A DNA stretch of 41,809 bases, from the NCBI GenBank assembly GCA_021779535.1, contig JAJYAM010000014.1, positions 1-41,809 on the forward strand. Direction: 5' to 3'. Below, piece after piece: positions 9,477 through 18,382 of this stretch. The notes beneath the pieces were generated by a model, which saw only the letters and a program-made list of their open reading frames with translations, ran no database searches and was not told the DNA's origin. The translations under genes were made by a program, and so were the position numbers. Numbering within the stretch: position 1 is the first letter of the stretch; the number at the start of each line of letters is the position of its first letter. This DNA is from Pseudomonadota bacterium (GTDB lineage: Bacteria; Pseudomonadota; Gammaproteobacteria; Steroidobacterales; Steroidobacteraceae).

Positions 9477-9494
9477 ATCGCCGGCTCCGGCGAT
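9477..9494 (+). promoter_or_regulatory. 7-bp hairpin enclosing the lysC-lysA start codon
   Basis: ATCGCCG (9477-9483) pairs perfectly with CGGCGAT (9488-9494) around loop GCTC. The first two bases of the start codon ATG 9493 are in the stem, and no clear Shine-Dalgarno sequence precedes it. Translation could therefore be weak or depend on ribosomes arriving from the upstream small gene. Confidence 0.4.
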
Positions 9495-12090
9495 GAGCCC
9501 GCAGCCTCCCGGCTGGGTCGTGCTGAAGTTCGGCGGCACGAGCGTCTCCAGCGCTGCGAACTGGCAGAACATCGCGAACGTGATCCGGGCGCGCCGTGCG
9601 GACGGGCTGCGGCCCGTGGTCGTGCATTCGGCGCTGTCCGGGATCACCGATCGACTCGAAGCCTTGCTCGGCGCGGCGCTCGAAGGCCTCCATGAACCGG
9701 TGCTCGACTCGATCGAGTCGAAGCACCGGGCGCTCGCGGCGAGCCTCGGGATCGTCGTCGATGCGCGCTTCGAATCGCTGTTCGAGGAACTGCGCCGGAT
9801 CGCGCGCTCGATCGCAGAGACCCGTGAGCCGAGCGATCGGGTGCGCGCGCGCGTGATGGCGATGGGTGAATTGCTCGCGACCGCGATCGGCGCGACCTAC
9901 CTGAACGCGGCGGGCATCGCGACCACGTGGGTCGACGCGCGACGCGTGCTGCGCGCGGAGCGGCGCGAGGGGTCGAACGCGAAGGCGGCGTTCCTGTCCG
10001 CGACCTGCGACTACGCGCCGGATGCGGGACTGCAGACCGACTGGGCGGCGCTCGACTCGGTCGTGATCACCCAGGGCTTCATCGCGGCCGACGAGGCCGG
10101 CGAGACCGTGCTGCTCGGGCGCGGCGGTTCGGACACCTCGGGGGCTTATTTCGCGGCGAAGCTCGCGGCCGTGCGTCTGGAGATCTGGACGGACGTGCCC
10201 GGCATGTTCAGCGCGAACCCGCGTGACGTCCCGAGCGCGCGGCTGCTGCGCGCCTTGCACTACGACGAGGCGCAGGAAATCGCGAGCAACGGCGCGAAAG
10301 TGCTCCATCCGCGCTGCGTGATGCCCGTGCGCCAGTACGGGATCCCGTTGCACGTCTATGCGACGCAGGCGCCGCGGCTGCCCGGGACCATCGTGTCGGC
10401 GGACGTCGTCGACAGCGCCGCCCGCGTGAAGGCGATCGCGATCAAGAAGGGCATCACGCTGGTCTCGATGGAGAGCCCGGGGATGTGGCACCAGGTCGGC
10501 TTCCTCGCGGACGCGTTCCAGGTGTTCAAACGCCAGGGCCTCTCGGTCGACTTGATCTCGACCTCGGAGACCAACGTCACCGTGTCGCTCGATCCGGCCG
10601 CGAACACCCTGGATGCCGCGGCGATCGATCGGCTCACCCGTGCGCTCGGCGCGCTGTGCCGCGTGAGCGTGATCGGACCCTGCGCGAGCTTGAGCCTGCT
10701 CGGCCACAACATCCGCGGGATCCTGCACGAGCTCGGCGCCGCGTTCGAATTGTTCCAGGACCAGAAGATCTACCTCGTGACCCAGGCCGCGAACGATCTG
10801 AATTTCGCGTTCGTGATCGACGAGTCGCAGGGCGACCGCCTGGTGCAGCAACTGCACGAGCGGCTCATCCAGCGGATCGGTTCGGACGAGGTGCTCGGAC
10901 CGACCTGGCAGGAGCTGTTCGCGACCTCGAAGCCGCCGGAGCGCGTCGCCCAGCAGTGGTGGAATGATTCTAAGAAAAGATCTGAACTTATTGAAATAAC
11001 AGAAAAAGAATCCTCAGCGTACGTGTACGACATCGACACGATCGACGCCGCGGCGGCGAGCCTGCGACAGGTCGGGTCGATCGATCGCTGGGCCTACGCG
11101 ATGAAGGCCAACGGGCATCCGGCGATCCTGCGCCGGCTGCACGCGGCCGGCTTCATGCTGGAATGCGTGTCCCCGGGCGAGCTGCAGCGCGCGTTCGCGT
11201 CGGTCCCCGGTCTGCGCGCCGGGGACGTGTTGTACACGCCGAACTTCGCACCGTGCAGCGAATATGCGCTCGGCTTCGAGCGCGGTGTCCGGGTCACGCT
11301 GGACAACATCTATCCTTTGAAGAACTGGCCGCAGGTATTCGCGGGAAAAGAGATATTCGTCCGGGTCGATCCGGGCTTCGGCCGCGGCCACCATCAGCAC
11401 GTGCGGACCGCGGGCATGTACTCGAAGTTCGGCGTCCCGGTCGCGGAGCTCGGCGAGTTCGCGCGGCTCGCCGGATCGCTCGGGGTTCGCGTGGTCGGCT
11501 TGCACGCGCACGCGGGGAGCGGGGTGTTCGATGCCGACAGCTGGGTCGAGACCGGGACGCTGCTCGCGGAGCTCACCGCGCGGTTTCCGGACGCCGGCAT
11601 CGTCGATCTGGGCGGAGGGCTCGGCGTCCCGGACTATCCCGGCGGCGACGAAGTCGACCTCGCGGCGCTCGACCGCGGCGTCGCCAGCTTGCGCGAGCGC
11701 CATCCGCGCCTGCGGTTCTGGATGGAGCCGGGTCGGTACCTGGTCGCGCGCGCCGGGGTGCTGGTCTCGCGGGTCACGCAACTCAAGGGCAAGGGTGACG
11801 TGCGCTACGTCGGCATCGGAACGGGTATGAACTCACTGATACGGCCCGCGCTCTACGGCGCGCACCACGAGGTCGTGAACCTGACGCGCCTCGGTGAACC
11901 GGCGACCGAGATCGCGACGATCGTCGGCCCGATCTGCGAGTCGGCCGACCGGCTCGCGACCGATCGCTGGCTGCCGCCGACCGCGGAGGGGGACGTGCTG
12001 CTCCTCGCGAACTGCGGCGCGTACGGCTACGCGATGGCGTCGAACTACAACCTGCGCGAGCCGGCGCGGGAATTCATCATCGGCGGATGA
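9493..12090 (+). CDS. lysAC: Bifunctional aspartate kinase / diaminopimelate decarboxylase
   Basis: One 865-aa chain holds the first and last enzymes of lysine synthesis. Residues about 9-485 are aspartokinase: [11 protein letters not shown] at the N-terminus, [34 protein letters not shown], then ACT-type regulatory sequence ([16 protein letters not shown]). Residues about 505-865 are a PLP-dependent decarboxylase of the LysA fold: YAMKANGHP with the PLP Lys at 538, [30 protein letters not shown] and [10 protein letters not shown]. This fusion is known from Xanthomonadaceae. The junction, residues 491-508, is encoded by very AT-rich, rare codons. The start codon lies in a hairpin. asd follows 13 nt later. 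Confidence 0.95.
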   Translation: MSPQPPGWVVLKFGGTSVSSAANWQNIANVIRARRADGLRPVVVHSALSGITDRLEALLGAALEGLHEPVLDSIESKHRALAASLGIVVDARFESLFEELRRIARSIAETREPSDRVRARVMAMGELLATAIGATYLNAAGIATTWVDARRVLRAERREGSNAKAAFLSATCDYAPDAGLQTDWAALDSVVITQGFIAADEAGETVLLGRGGSDTSGAYFAAKLAAVRLEIWTDVPGMFSANPRDVPSARLLRALHYDEAQEIASNGAKVLHPRCVMPVRQYGIPLHVYATQAPRLPGTIVSADVVDSAARVKAIAIKKGITLVSMESPGMWHQVGFLADAFQVFKRQGLSVDLISTSETNVTVSLDPAANTLDAAAIDRLTRALGALCRVSVIGPCASLSLLGHNIRGILHELGAAFELFQDQKIYLVTQAANDLNFAFVIDESQGDRLVQQLHERLIQRIGSDEVLGPTWQELFATSKPPERVAQQWWNDSKKRSELIEITEKESSAYVYDIDTIDAAAASLRQVGSIDRWAYAMKANGHPAILRRLHAAGFMLECVSPGELQRAFASVPGLRAGDVLYTPNFAPCSEYALGFERGVRVTLDNIYPLKNWPQVFAGKEIFVRVDPGFGRGHHQHVRTAGMYSKFGVPVAELGEFARLAGSLGVRVVGLHAHAGSGVFDADSWVETGTLLAELTARFPDAGIVDLGGGLGVPDYPGGDEVDLAALDRGVASLRERHPRLRFWMEPGRYLVARAGVLVSRVTQLKGKGDVRYVGIGTGMNSLIRPALYGAHHEVVNLTRLGEPATEIATIVGPICESADRLATDRWLPPTAEGDVLLLANCGAYGYAMASNYNLREPAREFIIGG

Positions 12091-12103
12091 GGGCGGGTCC
12101 AGC

Positions 12104-13225
12104 GTGAATCGAGTCGGAATCATCGGGTGGCGGGGCATGGTCGGGTCGGTGCTGCTCGAGCGGATGCGCGCGGAGCGCGACTTCGACGCGTTCGAGCCGA
12201 CGTTCTTCAGCACCTCGCAGGCCGGCGCCGCGGCGCCGCCGATCGGCCGCGCGGTCGGCCCGGTCGAGGACGCGCACGACCTCGCGGCGCTCGCGAAACT
12301 GCCGATCCTGGTGAGCGCGCAGGGCGGCGACTACACCCAGGCGGTCCATCCGCGGCTGCGCGCGGCGGGCTGGAACGGCTACTGGATCGATGCGGCGTCG
12401 ACGCTGCGGATGAACGACGACGCGGTGATCGTCCTCGACCCGGTGAACCGGCCGGTGATGGAGGCGGCGCGGCGCCGGGGGATCAAGGACTTCATCGGCG
12501 GGAACTGCACCGTGTCCTTGATGCTGCTCGCGGTCGCGGGCCTGCTGCGCGCGGGACTCGTCGAATGGATCACCGCGATGACCTATCAGGCCGCGTCCGG
12601 CGCGGGCGCGCAGCAGATGCGCGAATTCGTCGAGCAGATGGGGACGCTCGCTCGCGCGGCGCAGCCCGCGCTCGCCGATCCGGCCGCGACGATCCTCGAC
12701 GTCGATCGCGCGGTGCAGGCGGCGCTCGACGGACCGGCGCTGCCGCGTACGCATTTCGGCGTGCCGCTCGCGGCGAGCCTGATCCCGTGGATCGACAAGG
12801 ACCTCGGCAACGGTCAGAGCCGCGAGGAGTGGAAGGCGGGCGCCGAGGCGAACAAGATCCTCGGCACCCTCGACCGTCCGGTCCCGGTCGAGGGCCTGTG
12901 CGTGCGCGTCGGCGCAATGCGTTGCCACAGCCAGGCGCTCACGATCAAGTTGAACGCGGACCTGCCGCTCGCCGAGATCGAACGGCTGATCGCCGCCGAC
13001 AACGCCTGGGTCCGGGTGGTGCCGAACCGGCGGGAGGAGAGCATCCGCGAGCTGTCGCCGGCCGCGGTCGGCGGCCGCCTGCACGTGCCGATCGGGCGCC
13101 TGCGCAAGCTCGCGATGGGGCCCGAGTACCTGTCGGCGTTCACGGTCGGCGACCAGCTCCTGTGGGGCGCCGCGGAGCCGTTGCGCCGCACCCTGCGCTT
13201 CCTCGTCGACGACTTGCGCGATTGA
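12104..13225 (+). CDS. asd: Aspartate-semialdehyde dehydrogenase
   Basis: Asd reduces aspartyl phosphate to the semialdehyde that feeds lysine, methionine and threonine synthesis. The product is 373 aa from GTG 12104. The N-terminus [18 protein letters not shown] is the NADP-binding loop. [10 protein letters not shown] contains the nucleophile, Cys 135, at the same number as in E. coli. [18 protein letters not shown] and ISEL-like downstream segments match the gammaproteobacterial form. It follows lysC-lysA by 13 nt, so kinase and dehydrogenase are made from one transcript. Its stop overlaps the next small gene. Confidence 0.96.
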   Translation: MNRVGIIGWRGMVGSVLLERMRAERDFDAFEPTFFSTSQAGAAAPPIGRAVGPVEDAHDLAALAKLPILVSAQGGDYTQAVHPRLRAAGWNGYWIDAASTLRMNDDAVIVLDPVNRPVMEAARRRGIKDFIGGNCTVSLMLLAVAGLLRAGLVEWITAMTYQAASGAGAQQMREFVEQMGTLARAAQPALADPAATILDVDRAVQAALDGPALPRTHFGVPLAASLIPWIDKDLGNGQSREEWKAGAEANKILGTLDRPVPVEGLCVRVGAMRCHSQALTIKLNADLPLAEIERLIAADNAWVRVVPNRREESIRELSPAAVGGRLHVPIGRLRKLAMGPEYLSAFTVGDQLLWGAAEPLRRTLRFLVDDLRD

Positions 13226-13476
13226 CGGCGCTGCACGCGTTGGTCGAGTTCGCCGGCTGGTTCGCGGCCGTGTCGATACTCGGCGCCTATTACCTGCTCT
13301 CGGCGGGAAAGCTCGGGTCGAGCTCGAGGCTGTACCAATGGATGAACGTGCTCGGCGCGATCGGCTTCGTCGTGAACAGCGGCTGGCACCGGGCGATGCC
13401 GTCGGTCGCGCTGAACGTCGTGTGGTTCGCGATCGGCGCGTCCGCGCTGTGGCGTCACCGCGCGCGTTCGCGCTAG
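13222..13476 (+). CDS. Small membrane protein, CBU_0592-like
   Basis: The product is 84 aa from TTG 13222, which overlaps the asd stop (TTGA). Three hydrophobic segments are visible: [34 protein letters not shown], and [17 protein letters not shown], separated by short polar turns. The pattern ([22 protein letters not shown]) resembles the CBU_0592 family of short inner-membrane proteins of unknown role. Coupling to asd indicates that it is translated, but no link to amino-acid synthesis can be shown. Confidence 0.65.
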   Translation: MTALHALVEFAGWFAAVSILGAYYLLSAGKLGSSSRLYQWMNVLGAIGFVVNSGWHRAMPSVALNVVWFAIGASALWRHRARSR

Positions 13477-13492
13477 ACGTTCGCGTGGGTCG

Positions 13493-13529
13493 CCGCGGGA
13501 TCGGCCGGATCGATCAATCCGTCCCGCGG
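13493..13529. terminator. Long hairpin between the asd block and the his operon
   Basis: CCGCGGGA (13493-13500) pairs with TCCCGCGG (13522-13529), and inside it CGGAT (13506-13510) pairs with ATCCG (13517-13521) around CGATCA, leaving a 5-nt bulge. It lies between convergent genes and covers the hisIE stop codon. There is no T tract on either side, so a bidirectional Rho-assisted role is only inferred. Confidence 0.4.
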
Positions 13530-14149
13530 ACCCCGGCATGCCGGGCCTCGAGCACGGCGACGACGTCCTCGAGACGCAGGCCGCGCGAGCGCAGCAGCAC
13601 GAGCGCGTGATAGAAGAGGTCCGCGGCTTCCTCGAGCACCTTGGCGTCACCCTCCGCGGCCGCGGCGAGCGCGAGCTCGAGTCCTTCCTCGCCGACCTTC
13701 TGCGCGATCCGCAGCGGACCCGCGGCGGCGAGGCGGGCGGTGTAGCTGCCCTCCGGTCGCGTGCGCAGCCGCGCGTCGATCAGCCGTTCGAGCGCCGGCA
13801 GAAACGCGATCCGCTCGGCCGCCGCGCGCGGCGGCGATTCGCCGAAGCAGGTCGGCGTGTTGCGGTGGCACACCGGGCCCTGCGGCCGCGCGAGCACGAG
13901 CAGCGTGTCGCGGTCGCAATCCAGCGCGATCGCGACGAGCTCGAGCGAGTGGCCCGAGGTCTCCCCCTTGGTCCACAGCCGGCCCTTGCTGCGGCTCCAG
14001 AACGTGACCCGGCCGGTGTGCTCGGTCTGCGCGAGCGCGTCGCGGTTCATGTAGCCGAGCATCAGCACCGTGCCGCGGTCCGCGTCCTGGACGACCGCGG
14101 GCAGGAGCCCCCCGCCCTTGTCCCAATCCGCCTCGTCCGCGATCGTCAT
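13514..14149 (-). CDS. hisI: HisIE, phosphoribosyl-AMP cyclohydrolase / phosphoribosyl-ATP pyrophosphohydrolase
   Basis: This bifunctional enzyme performs the second and third steps of histidine synthesis. The product is 211 aa. Residues about 1-115 are His[39 protein letters not shown], and the zinc ligands in DCDRDTLL and [10 protein letters not shown]. Residues about 118-211 are His[48 protein letters not shown]. It is the last gene of the his operon and starts in an ATGA overlap with hisF. Its stop lies within a hairpin facing the asd block. Confidence 0.96.
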   Translation of the reverse strand: MTIADEADWDKGGGLLPAVVQDADRGTVLMLGYMNRDALAQTEHTGRVTFWSRSKGRLWTKGETSGHSLELVAIALDCDRDTLLVLARPQGPVCHRNTPTCFGESPPRAAAERIAFLPALERLIDARLRTRPEGSYTARLAAAGPLRIAQKVGEEGLELALAAAAEGDAKVLEEAADLFYHALVLLRSRGLRLEDVVAVLEARHAGVRGTD

Positions 14150-14916
14150 TCCCGTCGCACCTCGATCCCTTCAGCCGCGAGCCCGGCCTTGAGTGCCGGG
14201 ATCGCGATCTGCCCCGAATGGAACACGCTCGCCGCGAGCGCCGCATCGACGTGCGCGTCGCGGAACACCTCCGCGAAGTGCGCCGCGGCGCCCGCGCCCC
14301 CGGAGGCGACCAGCGGCACGGAGCACGCGTCGCGCGCCGCGCGCAGCTGCACGAGGTCGTAGCCGCGGCGCACGCCGTCGCTCGCCATGCAGTTCAGCAC
14401 GATCTCGCCCGCGCCGCGCTCGACCGCCTCGCGGATCCAGTCGAGCGTGCGGCGATCCGCGTCGCGCGAGCGCCGCGGATCGCCGGTGTATTGCTGCACG
14501 CGGTAATCGCCGCCGGCGGTCTCGCTGTCGATCCCGACGACGACGCACTGCGAGCCGAAGCGTCGCGCGAGCGCGTCGATCAGGCCGGGCTCCGCGAGCG
14601 CCGGCGAGTTCACCGAGACCTTGTCGGCGCCCGCGGCGAGGATCGCCTCGGCGTCCGCGACGCTGCGGATCCCGCCGGCGACGCAGAACGGGATGTCGAG
14701 CAGCCGCGCGACCCGCTCGACCCAGCCGCGGTCGACCGTGCGGCCGTCCGGGCTCGCGCCGATGTCGTAGAACACGAGCTCGTCCGCGCCGTCGTCGCGA
14801 TAGCGGCCGGCGAGCGCCAGGATGTCGCCGACGTCGCGGTGATCGCGGAAGCGCACGCCCTTGACGACGCGGCCGTCGCGCACGTCGAGGCACGGGATTA
14901 TGCGTTTTGCGAGAAT
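14146..14916 (-). CDS. hisF: Imidazole glycerol phosphate synthase cyclase subunit, apparent ATT start
   Basis: HisF uses ammonia from HisH to make imidazole glycerol phosphate and AICAR. The TIM barrel is complete: [20 protein letters not shown] with the catalytic first Asp, [49 protein letters not shown] with the second Asp, and PLVASGGAG. The conserved N-terminal Met falls on an ATT (14916-14914). No ATG, GTG or TTG lies in frame for about 40 codons upstream, and the first GTG downstream would remove the catalytic Asp. GGGGAG (14930-14925) stands 8 nt before the ATT. The resulting 256 aa is the family length. It overlaps hisA by 19 nt and hisIE by 4. Confidence 0.93.
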   Translation of the reverse strand: MLAKRIIPCLDVRDGRVVKGVRFRDHRDVGDILALAGRYRDDGADELVFYDIGASPDGRTVDRGWVERVARLLDIPFCVAGGIRSVADAEAILAAGADKVSVNSPALAEPGLIDALARRFGSQCVVVGIDSETAGGDYRVQQYTGDPRRSRDADRRTLDWIREAVERGAGEIVLNCMASDGVRRGYDLVQLRAARDACSVPLVASGGAGAAAHFAEVFRDAHVDAALAASVFHSGQIAIPALKAGLAAEGIEVRRE

Positions 14917-15638
14917 CGGCGGATCTCCCCGTCGTCGATCGTTCCCTCGAGCAGCGCACGGCCGCTGATCGCCGCGGCGACGCCGCTCGCCGCGAGCGCA
15001 TCGAGATCGCGCGCGTCGCGCACCCCGCCCGAGGCCTGCCACTCGATCCGCGGGAAGCGCGCGACCGCCTCGCGGTACAGCGCGAGGTTCGGTCCCGAGC
15101 GCGCGCCGTCGCGCTGCACGTCGGTGCACAGCACGTGCCGCAGCCCCGCGGCCTCGAAGCCCGCGACCGCGTCCCACAGCGACGAGTTCGATTGCCGCCG
15201 CCAGCCGTGGGTCGCGACCCACGGCGTGGCGTGCTCGTCGAGGCGCACGTCGAGCGCGAGCACGAGGCTCGCCGACCCGAATTCGCCGAGCCAGCCGCGC
15301 ACCGCGTCCGGGTCCGCGATCGCGGCGCTGCCGACGACGACGCGGTCGACGCCGCACTCGCGCATCGCGACCACGGCGGCACGGTCGCGGATCCCGCCGC
15401 CGACCTGCAGGCGCAGCGCGCGTTCGGCGGCGAGCTGCGCGATCAGCTCGCGGTGCGCGCGCGCCCCGTCGCGCGCGCCGTCGAGGTCGACGAGGTGCAG
15501 CCACTCCGCCCCGGCGGCGCGATACCGCTGCAGCAGGGCCGCCGGCTCGACGTCGTACGCGGTCTCGGCCGCGAAGTCCCCGCGCAGCAGGCGCACGCAA
15601 CGGCCGCCGCGCAGGTCGATCGCCGGGATCAGGCGCAT
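14898..15638 (-). CDS. hisA: HisA, ProFAR isomerase
   Basis: HisA isomerises the aminoaldose ProFAR to the ketose PRFAR. The 246-aa barrel begins [17 protein letters not shown] with the catalytic Asp in AIDL, followed by [43 protein letters not shown] with the second catalytic Asp, and [16 protein letters not shown]. The start ATG follows the hisH stop with one base between (TGAGATG). Its 3' end carries the ribosome binding site and the ATT start of hisF. Confidence 0.96.
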   Translation of the reverse strand: MRLIPAIDLRGGRCVRLLRGDFAAETAYDVEPAALLQRYRAAGAEWLHLVDLDGARDGARAHRELIAQLAAERALRLQVGGGIRDRAAVVAMRECGVDRVVVGSAAIADPDAVRGWLGEFGSASLVLALDVRLDEHATPWVATHGWRRQSNSSLWDAVAGFEAAGLRHVLCTDVQRDGARSGPNLALYREAVARFPRIEWQASGGVRDARDLDALAASGVAAAISGRALLEGTIDDGEIRRFSQNA

Positions 15639-15639
15639 C

Positions 15640-16242
15640 TCAGCGGACTCCGAGGAAGTTCGCGAGCACGCGCGCGCCGACCGCCGCGGACCGCTCGGGA
15701 TGGAATTGCACGCCGAAGAACCGGTCCCGCTGCACGCACGCGCTGAACGGCGCGCCGTACTCGGTGGTCGCGATCGTCGCGTCCGCGACCGGGGCCGCGT
15801 AGGAGTGCACGAAGTACGCCCGGTCGCCCGCGCGCAAGCCCTCGAGCAGCGGCGAGTCCGCGCGTCGCTCGAGCGTGTTCCAGCCGATGTGCGGCACCGG
15901 ACGGTCGGGCCCGGCGCCGAGCCGCTCGACCCGCCCGGGCAGGACCCCGAGGCACGGCGTCGGCCCCTCGGCCGACGCGTCGAACAGCAGCTGCATCCCG
16001 AGGCAGATCCCGAGCACGGGCTGTGGCAGCCGCGCGATCAGCCGATCGAGCCCGCTCTCGCGCAACCGCCGCATCGCGTCCAGGGCCGCGCCGACCCCGG
16101 GCAGGATCACGTGGCTCGCGTCGCGGATCTCGGCCGGGTCCGCCGACAGCGCCGCGCGTACGCCGAGGCGCTCGAACGCGTAGACCAGCGAGGCGGTGTT
16201 CGCGCCGCCGCTCGCGACGATCACGACCGAGCGCCCGCTCAC
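15640..16242 (-). CDS. hisH: HisH, glutaminase subunit of imidazole glycerol phosphate synthase
   Basis: HisH is the class I glutamine amidotransferase that delivers ammonia to HisF. The 200-aa product shows VILPGVGAA, the nucleophile motif PVLGICLGMQLLF, AYFVHSYAAP, and FFGVQFHPERSA with the catalytic His and Glu, so the triad is complete. It starts at GTG 16242 in a GTGA overlap with hisB. Confidence 0.96.
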   Translation of the reverse strand: MSGRSVVIVASGGANTASLVYAFERLGVRAALSADPAEIRDASHVILPGVGAALDAMRRLRESGLDRLIARLPQPVLGICLGMQLLFDASAEGPTPCLGVLPGRVERLGAGPDRPVPHIGWNTLERRADSPLLEGLRAGDRAYFVHSYAAPVADATIATTEYGAPFSACVQRDRFFGVQFHPERSAAVGARVLANFLGVR

Positions 16243-17315
16243 AGCACCCCCTTCGTCGACGGCAGCTCCGCGCCCTCGCGGCGCAGCGCCTGGCGCAGGC
16301 TCCGGCCGACGCCCTTGAAGCAGGACTCGACCATGTGGTGGGTGTTCTCGCCGTGCACCCGCAGGTGCAGCGTCGCGCCGAGCGCGTCGGCGAACGACCG
16401 GAAGAAGTGCGGCACGAGCTCGGTCGGCAGCGCGCCGACCCGGTCGCGCGCGAAGCGCCCCTCCCAGACGAAGTACGCGCGCCCGGCGAGATCGAGCGCG
16501 ACCTGGGCCTCGGCCTCGTCCATCGCGAGCACGAAGCCGTAGCGGCCGATCCCGGCCTTGTCGCCGAGCGCCTCGCGCAGCGCCGCGCCGAGCGCGAGCG
16601 CGCTGTCCTCGACCGTGTGGTGCTCGTCGACCTCGAGGTCCCCCTGCGCGCGCAGGCGCAGCGCGAAGCCACCGTGCTTCGCGATCTGCTCGAGCATGTG
16701 ATCGAAGAACCCGATCCCGGTGTCGATCTCGATCGGGCCGGTCGCCGACAGGTCGACGTCGACCTCGATGCGCGTCTCGCGGGTCTCGCGCCGCACGCTC
16801 GCGCGCCGCCCCGTCGCGAGGATCCGCCGCGCGATCGCCGGCCAGCCGTGTTCCTCGTCGCCGTCCTCACCGAGCCGCAGCCCCTGGATGCCGAGGTTCG
16901 CGGCGAATTGCAGGTCGGTGTCGCGGTCCCCGACCATGCAGCTGCGCTCGCGGTCGATCGGCCGGCGGGCGAGGTAGTCCTGGAGCAGCCCGGTGCGCGG
17001 CTTGCGGCAGTCGCAGTCGTCGGCCGGGACGTGCGGGCAGATGAACACCGCGTCGAACGCGATGCCCTGCGAGGCGAACAGGTCGAGGATGAACCCATGC
17101 GCGGCCTCGAAGCGCTCCCGCGGCAGGCTGTCGGTGCCGAGGCCGTCCTGGTTCGTCACCATCACGAGGTCGAAGCCCGCGCGCACGAGCTCGAGCAGCG
17201 CCGGCACGACCCGCGGCCGCAGCCGCACCTTCGCGAGCGAGTCGACCTGCTGGTCGGGCGGCTCCTCGACCAAGGTCCCGTCGCGGTCGACGAATACCAC
17301 GCGGCGCCCGCTCAC
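16239..17315 (-). CDS. hisB: HisB, histidinol-phosphatase / imidazoleglycerol-phosphate dehydratase
   Basis: This is a two-domain enzyme of 358 aa. Residues about 1-165 form a HAD-type phosphatase: VVFVDRDGTLVEEPPD near the N-terminus, MVTNQDGLGTDSL, zinc-loop cysteines in FICPHVPADDCDCRKPR, and MVGDRDTDLQFA. Residues about 170-358 are the dehydratase with its His-rich metal sites: GIGFFDHMLEQIAKHGGF, DEHHTVEDSALALG, RYGFVLAMDEA, VPHFFRSFAD and GENTHHMVESCFKGVGR. The start is GTG 17315 in a GTGA overlap with hisC; no ATG lies near. The fused form is typical of enteric and xanthomonad his operons. Confidence 0.95.
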   Translation of the reverse strand: MSGRRVVFVDRDGTLVEEPPDQQVDSLAKVRLRPRVVPALLELVRAGFDLVMVTNQDGLGTDSLPRERFEAAHGFILDLFASQGIAFDAVFICPHVPADDCDCRKPRTGLLQDYLARRPIDRERSCMVGDRDTDLQFAANLGIQGLRLGEDGDEEHGWPAIARRILATGRRASVRRETRETRIEVDVDLSATGPIEIDTGIGFFDHMLEQIAKHGGFALRLRAQGDLEVDEHHTVEDSALALGAALREALGDKAGIGRYGFVLAMDEAEAQVALDLAGRAYFVWEGRFARDRVGALPTELVPHFFRSFADALGATLHLRVHGENTHHMVESCFKGVGRSLRQALRREGAELPSTKGVL

Positions 17316-18382
17316 GGGCGCCTCGGCGGCGCGAGGCTCGCGAGCAGCGCGTCGTTCTGCTCGCCCGTGCCGATCGTGACCCGCAGGCTGCGCGCGAGCG
17401 CGGCGTTCGCGCGCAAGTCGCGCAGGATGAACCCCGCCGCGAGGCTGCGGCGCATCACCTCGTCGGGGTCGACGCAGTCGATCATCAGGAAGTTCGCGTC
17501 GCTCGGCCACACGGCCGCGACCCACGGCGAGCGCGCGAGCTCGCGTGCGACCCGGTCGCGCTCGGCGAGGAGCGCCGCGAGGCGTGCGCGGCTCGCGGCG
17601 ACCGCCTCCGGCGCGAGCGCCGCGAGCGCCGCCTCGATCGTCGGCTGCGCGAGCGCGTACGGCGGGATCACCCGGCGCGCGATTCCGATCAACGCGGGCG
17701 GCGCGATCAGCGCGCCGATGCGCGCCCCCGCGAGCGCGTACGCCTTCGACAGCGTGCGCAGCACCGCGACCGTCGCGTAGCGGTCGGTCCGCTGCACGAA
17801 GCCCGGCGCGTCGGACCACTCGGCGTAGGCTTCGTCGATCACGACCACCGCGCGGCCGTCGAGCGCGCGGGCGATCGCGTCGATCGCACCGGCGTCGAAG
17901 CGGTTGCCGGTCGGGTTGTTCGGCGAGCACAGGTACACGAGCTTCACGCGCGGCGTCCACGCGGCGAGCACGCGCTCCGGGTCGAGGCGCCAGCCGTCGG
18001 CGCGACGCAGCGGCGCTTCGATCACCGCCGCGCCCTGGATCCGCGCGGCGACCCCGTACATCCCGAACGTCGGCGGGCAGTGCAGGATCGCGTCCTCGCC
18101 GGCGCGCAGATAGATCCGCGAGAGCACGTCGATCGCCTCGTCGCTGCCGCGGCCGACGAGCACGCGATCCGCACCGACGCCGTAGAGCGCGGCGAGCCGC
18201 TCGATCAGCGCCGCGGGTTGCGGCTCCGGGTAACGGTTCAGGCCCGCATCGGTGCGGTCGCCCGCCGGCCGCCACGGCGCTTCGTTCGCGTGCAGGCGGG
18301 TGAGCGCGGGCCGCCAGGCGGCGTGCGAGTACGGCTCCAACGCGAGGATCTCCGGCCGGGCGAGCGTCTCCAGCGCGTTCAT
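17312..18382 (-). CDS. hisC: HisC, histidinol-phosphate aminotransferase
   Basis: HisC is a PLP enzyme that transfers an amino group from glutamate to imidazole acetol phosphate. The 356-aa chain shows LTRLHANEAPW, LNRYPEPQPAALIERLA, VLVGRGSDEAIDVL, YLCSPNNPTGN, VVVIDEAYAEW and the PLP-lysine motif LRTLSKAYALAGARIG, then the C-terminal ANFLMI and substrate-binding Arg region. The ATG at 18382 overlaps the hisD stop by 4 nt. Family membership is clear from fold motifs and operon position. Confidence 0.95.
   Translation of the reverse strand: MNALETLARPEILALEPYSHAAWRPALTRLHANEAPWRPAGDRTDAGLNRYPEPQPAALIERLAALYGVGADRVLVGRGSDEAIDVLSRIYLRAGEDAILHCPPTFGMYGVAARIQGAAVIEAPLRRADGWRLDPERVLAAWTPRVKLVYLCSPNNPTGNRFDAGAIDAIARALDGRAVVVIDEAYAEWSDAPGFVQRTDRYATVAVLRTLSKAYALAGARIGALIAPPALIGIARRVIPPYALAQPTIEAALAALAPEAVAASRARLAALLAERDRVARELARSPWVAAVWPSDANFLMIDCVDPDEVMRRSLAAGFILRDLRANAALARSLRVTIGTGEQNDALLASLAPPRRP

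Noticed and set aside
10975-11015. Programmed frameshift at the A-rich lysC-lysA junction
   Set aside because: Only five consecutive A occur and the phase does not give a canonical slippery heptamer; the frame is open through both domains without a shift.
14146-15600. A 484-codon version of hisF extending far upstream
   Set aside because: The extension is Arg-rich, overlaps hisA out of frame and has no family similarity; true HisF similarity begins at the ATT codon.
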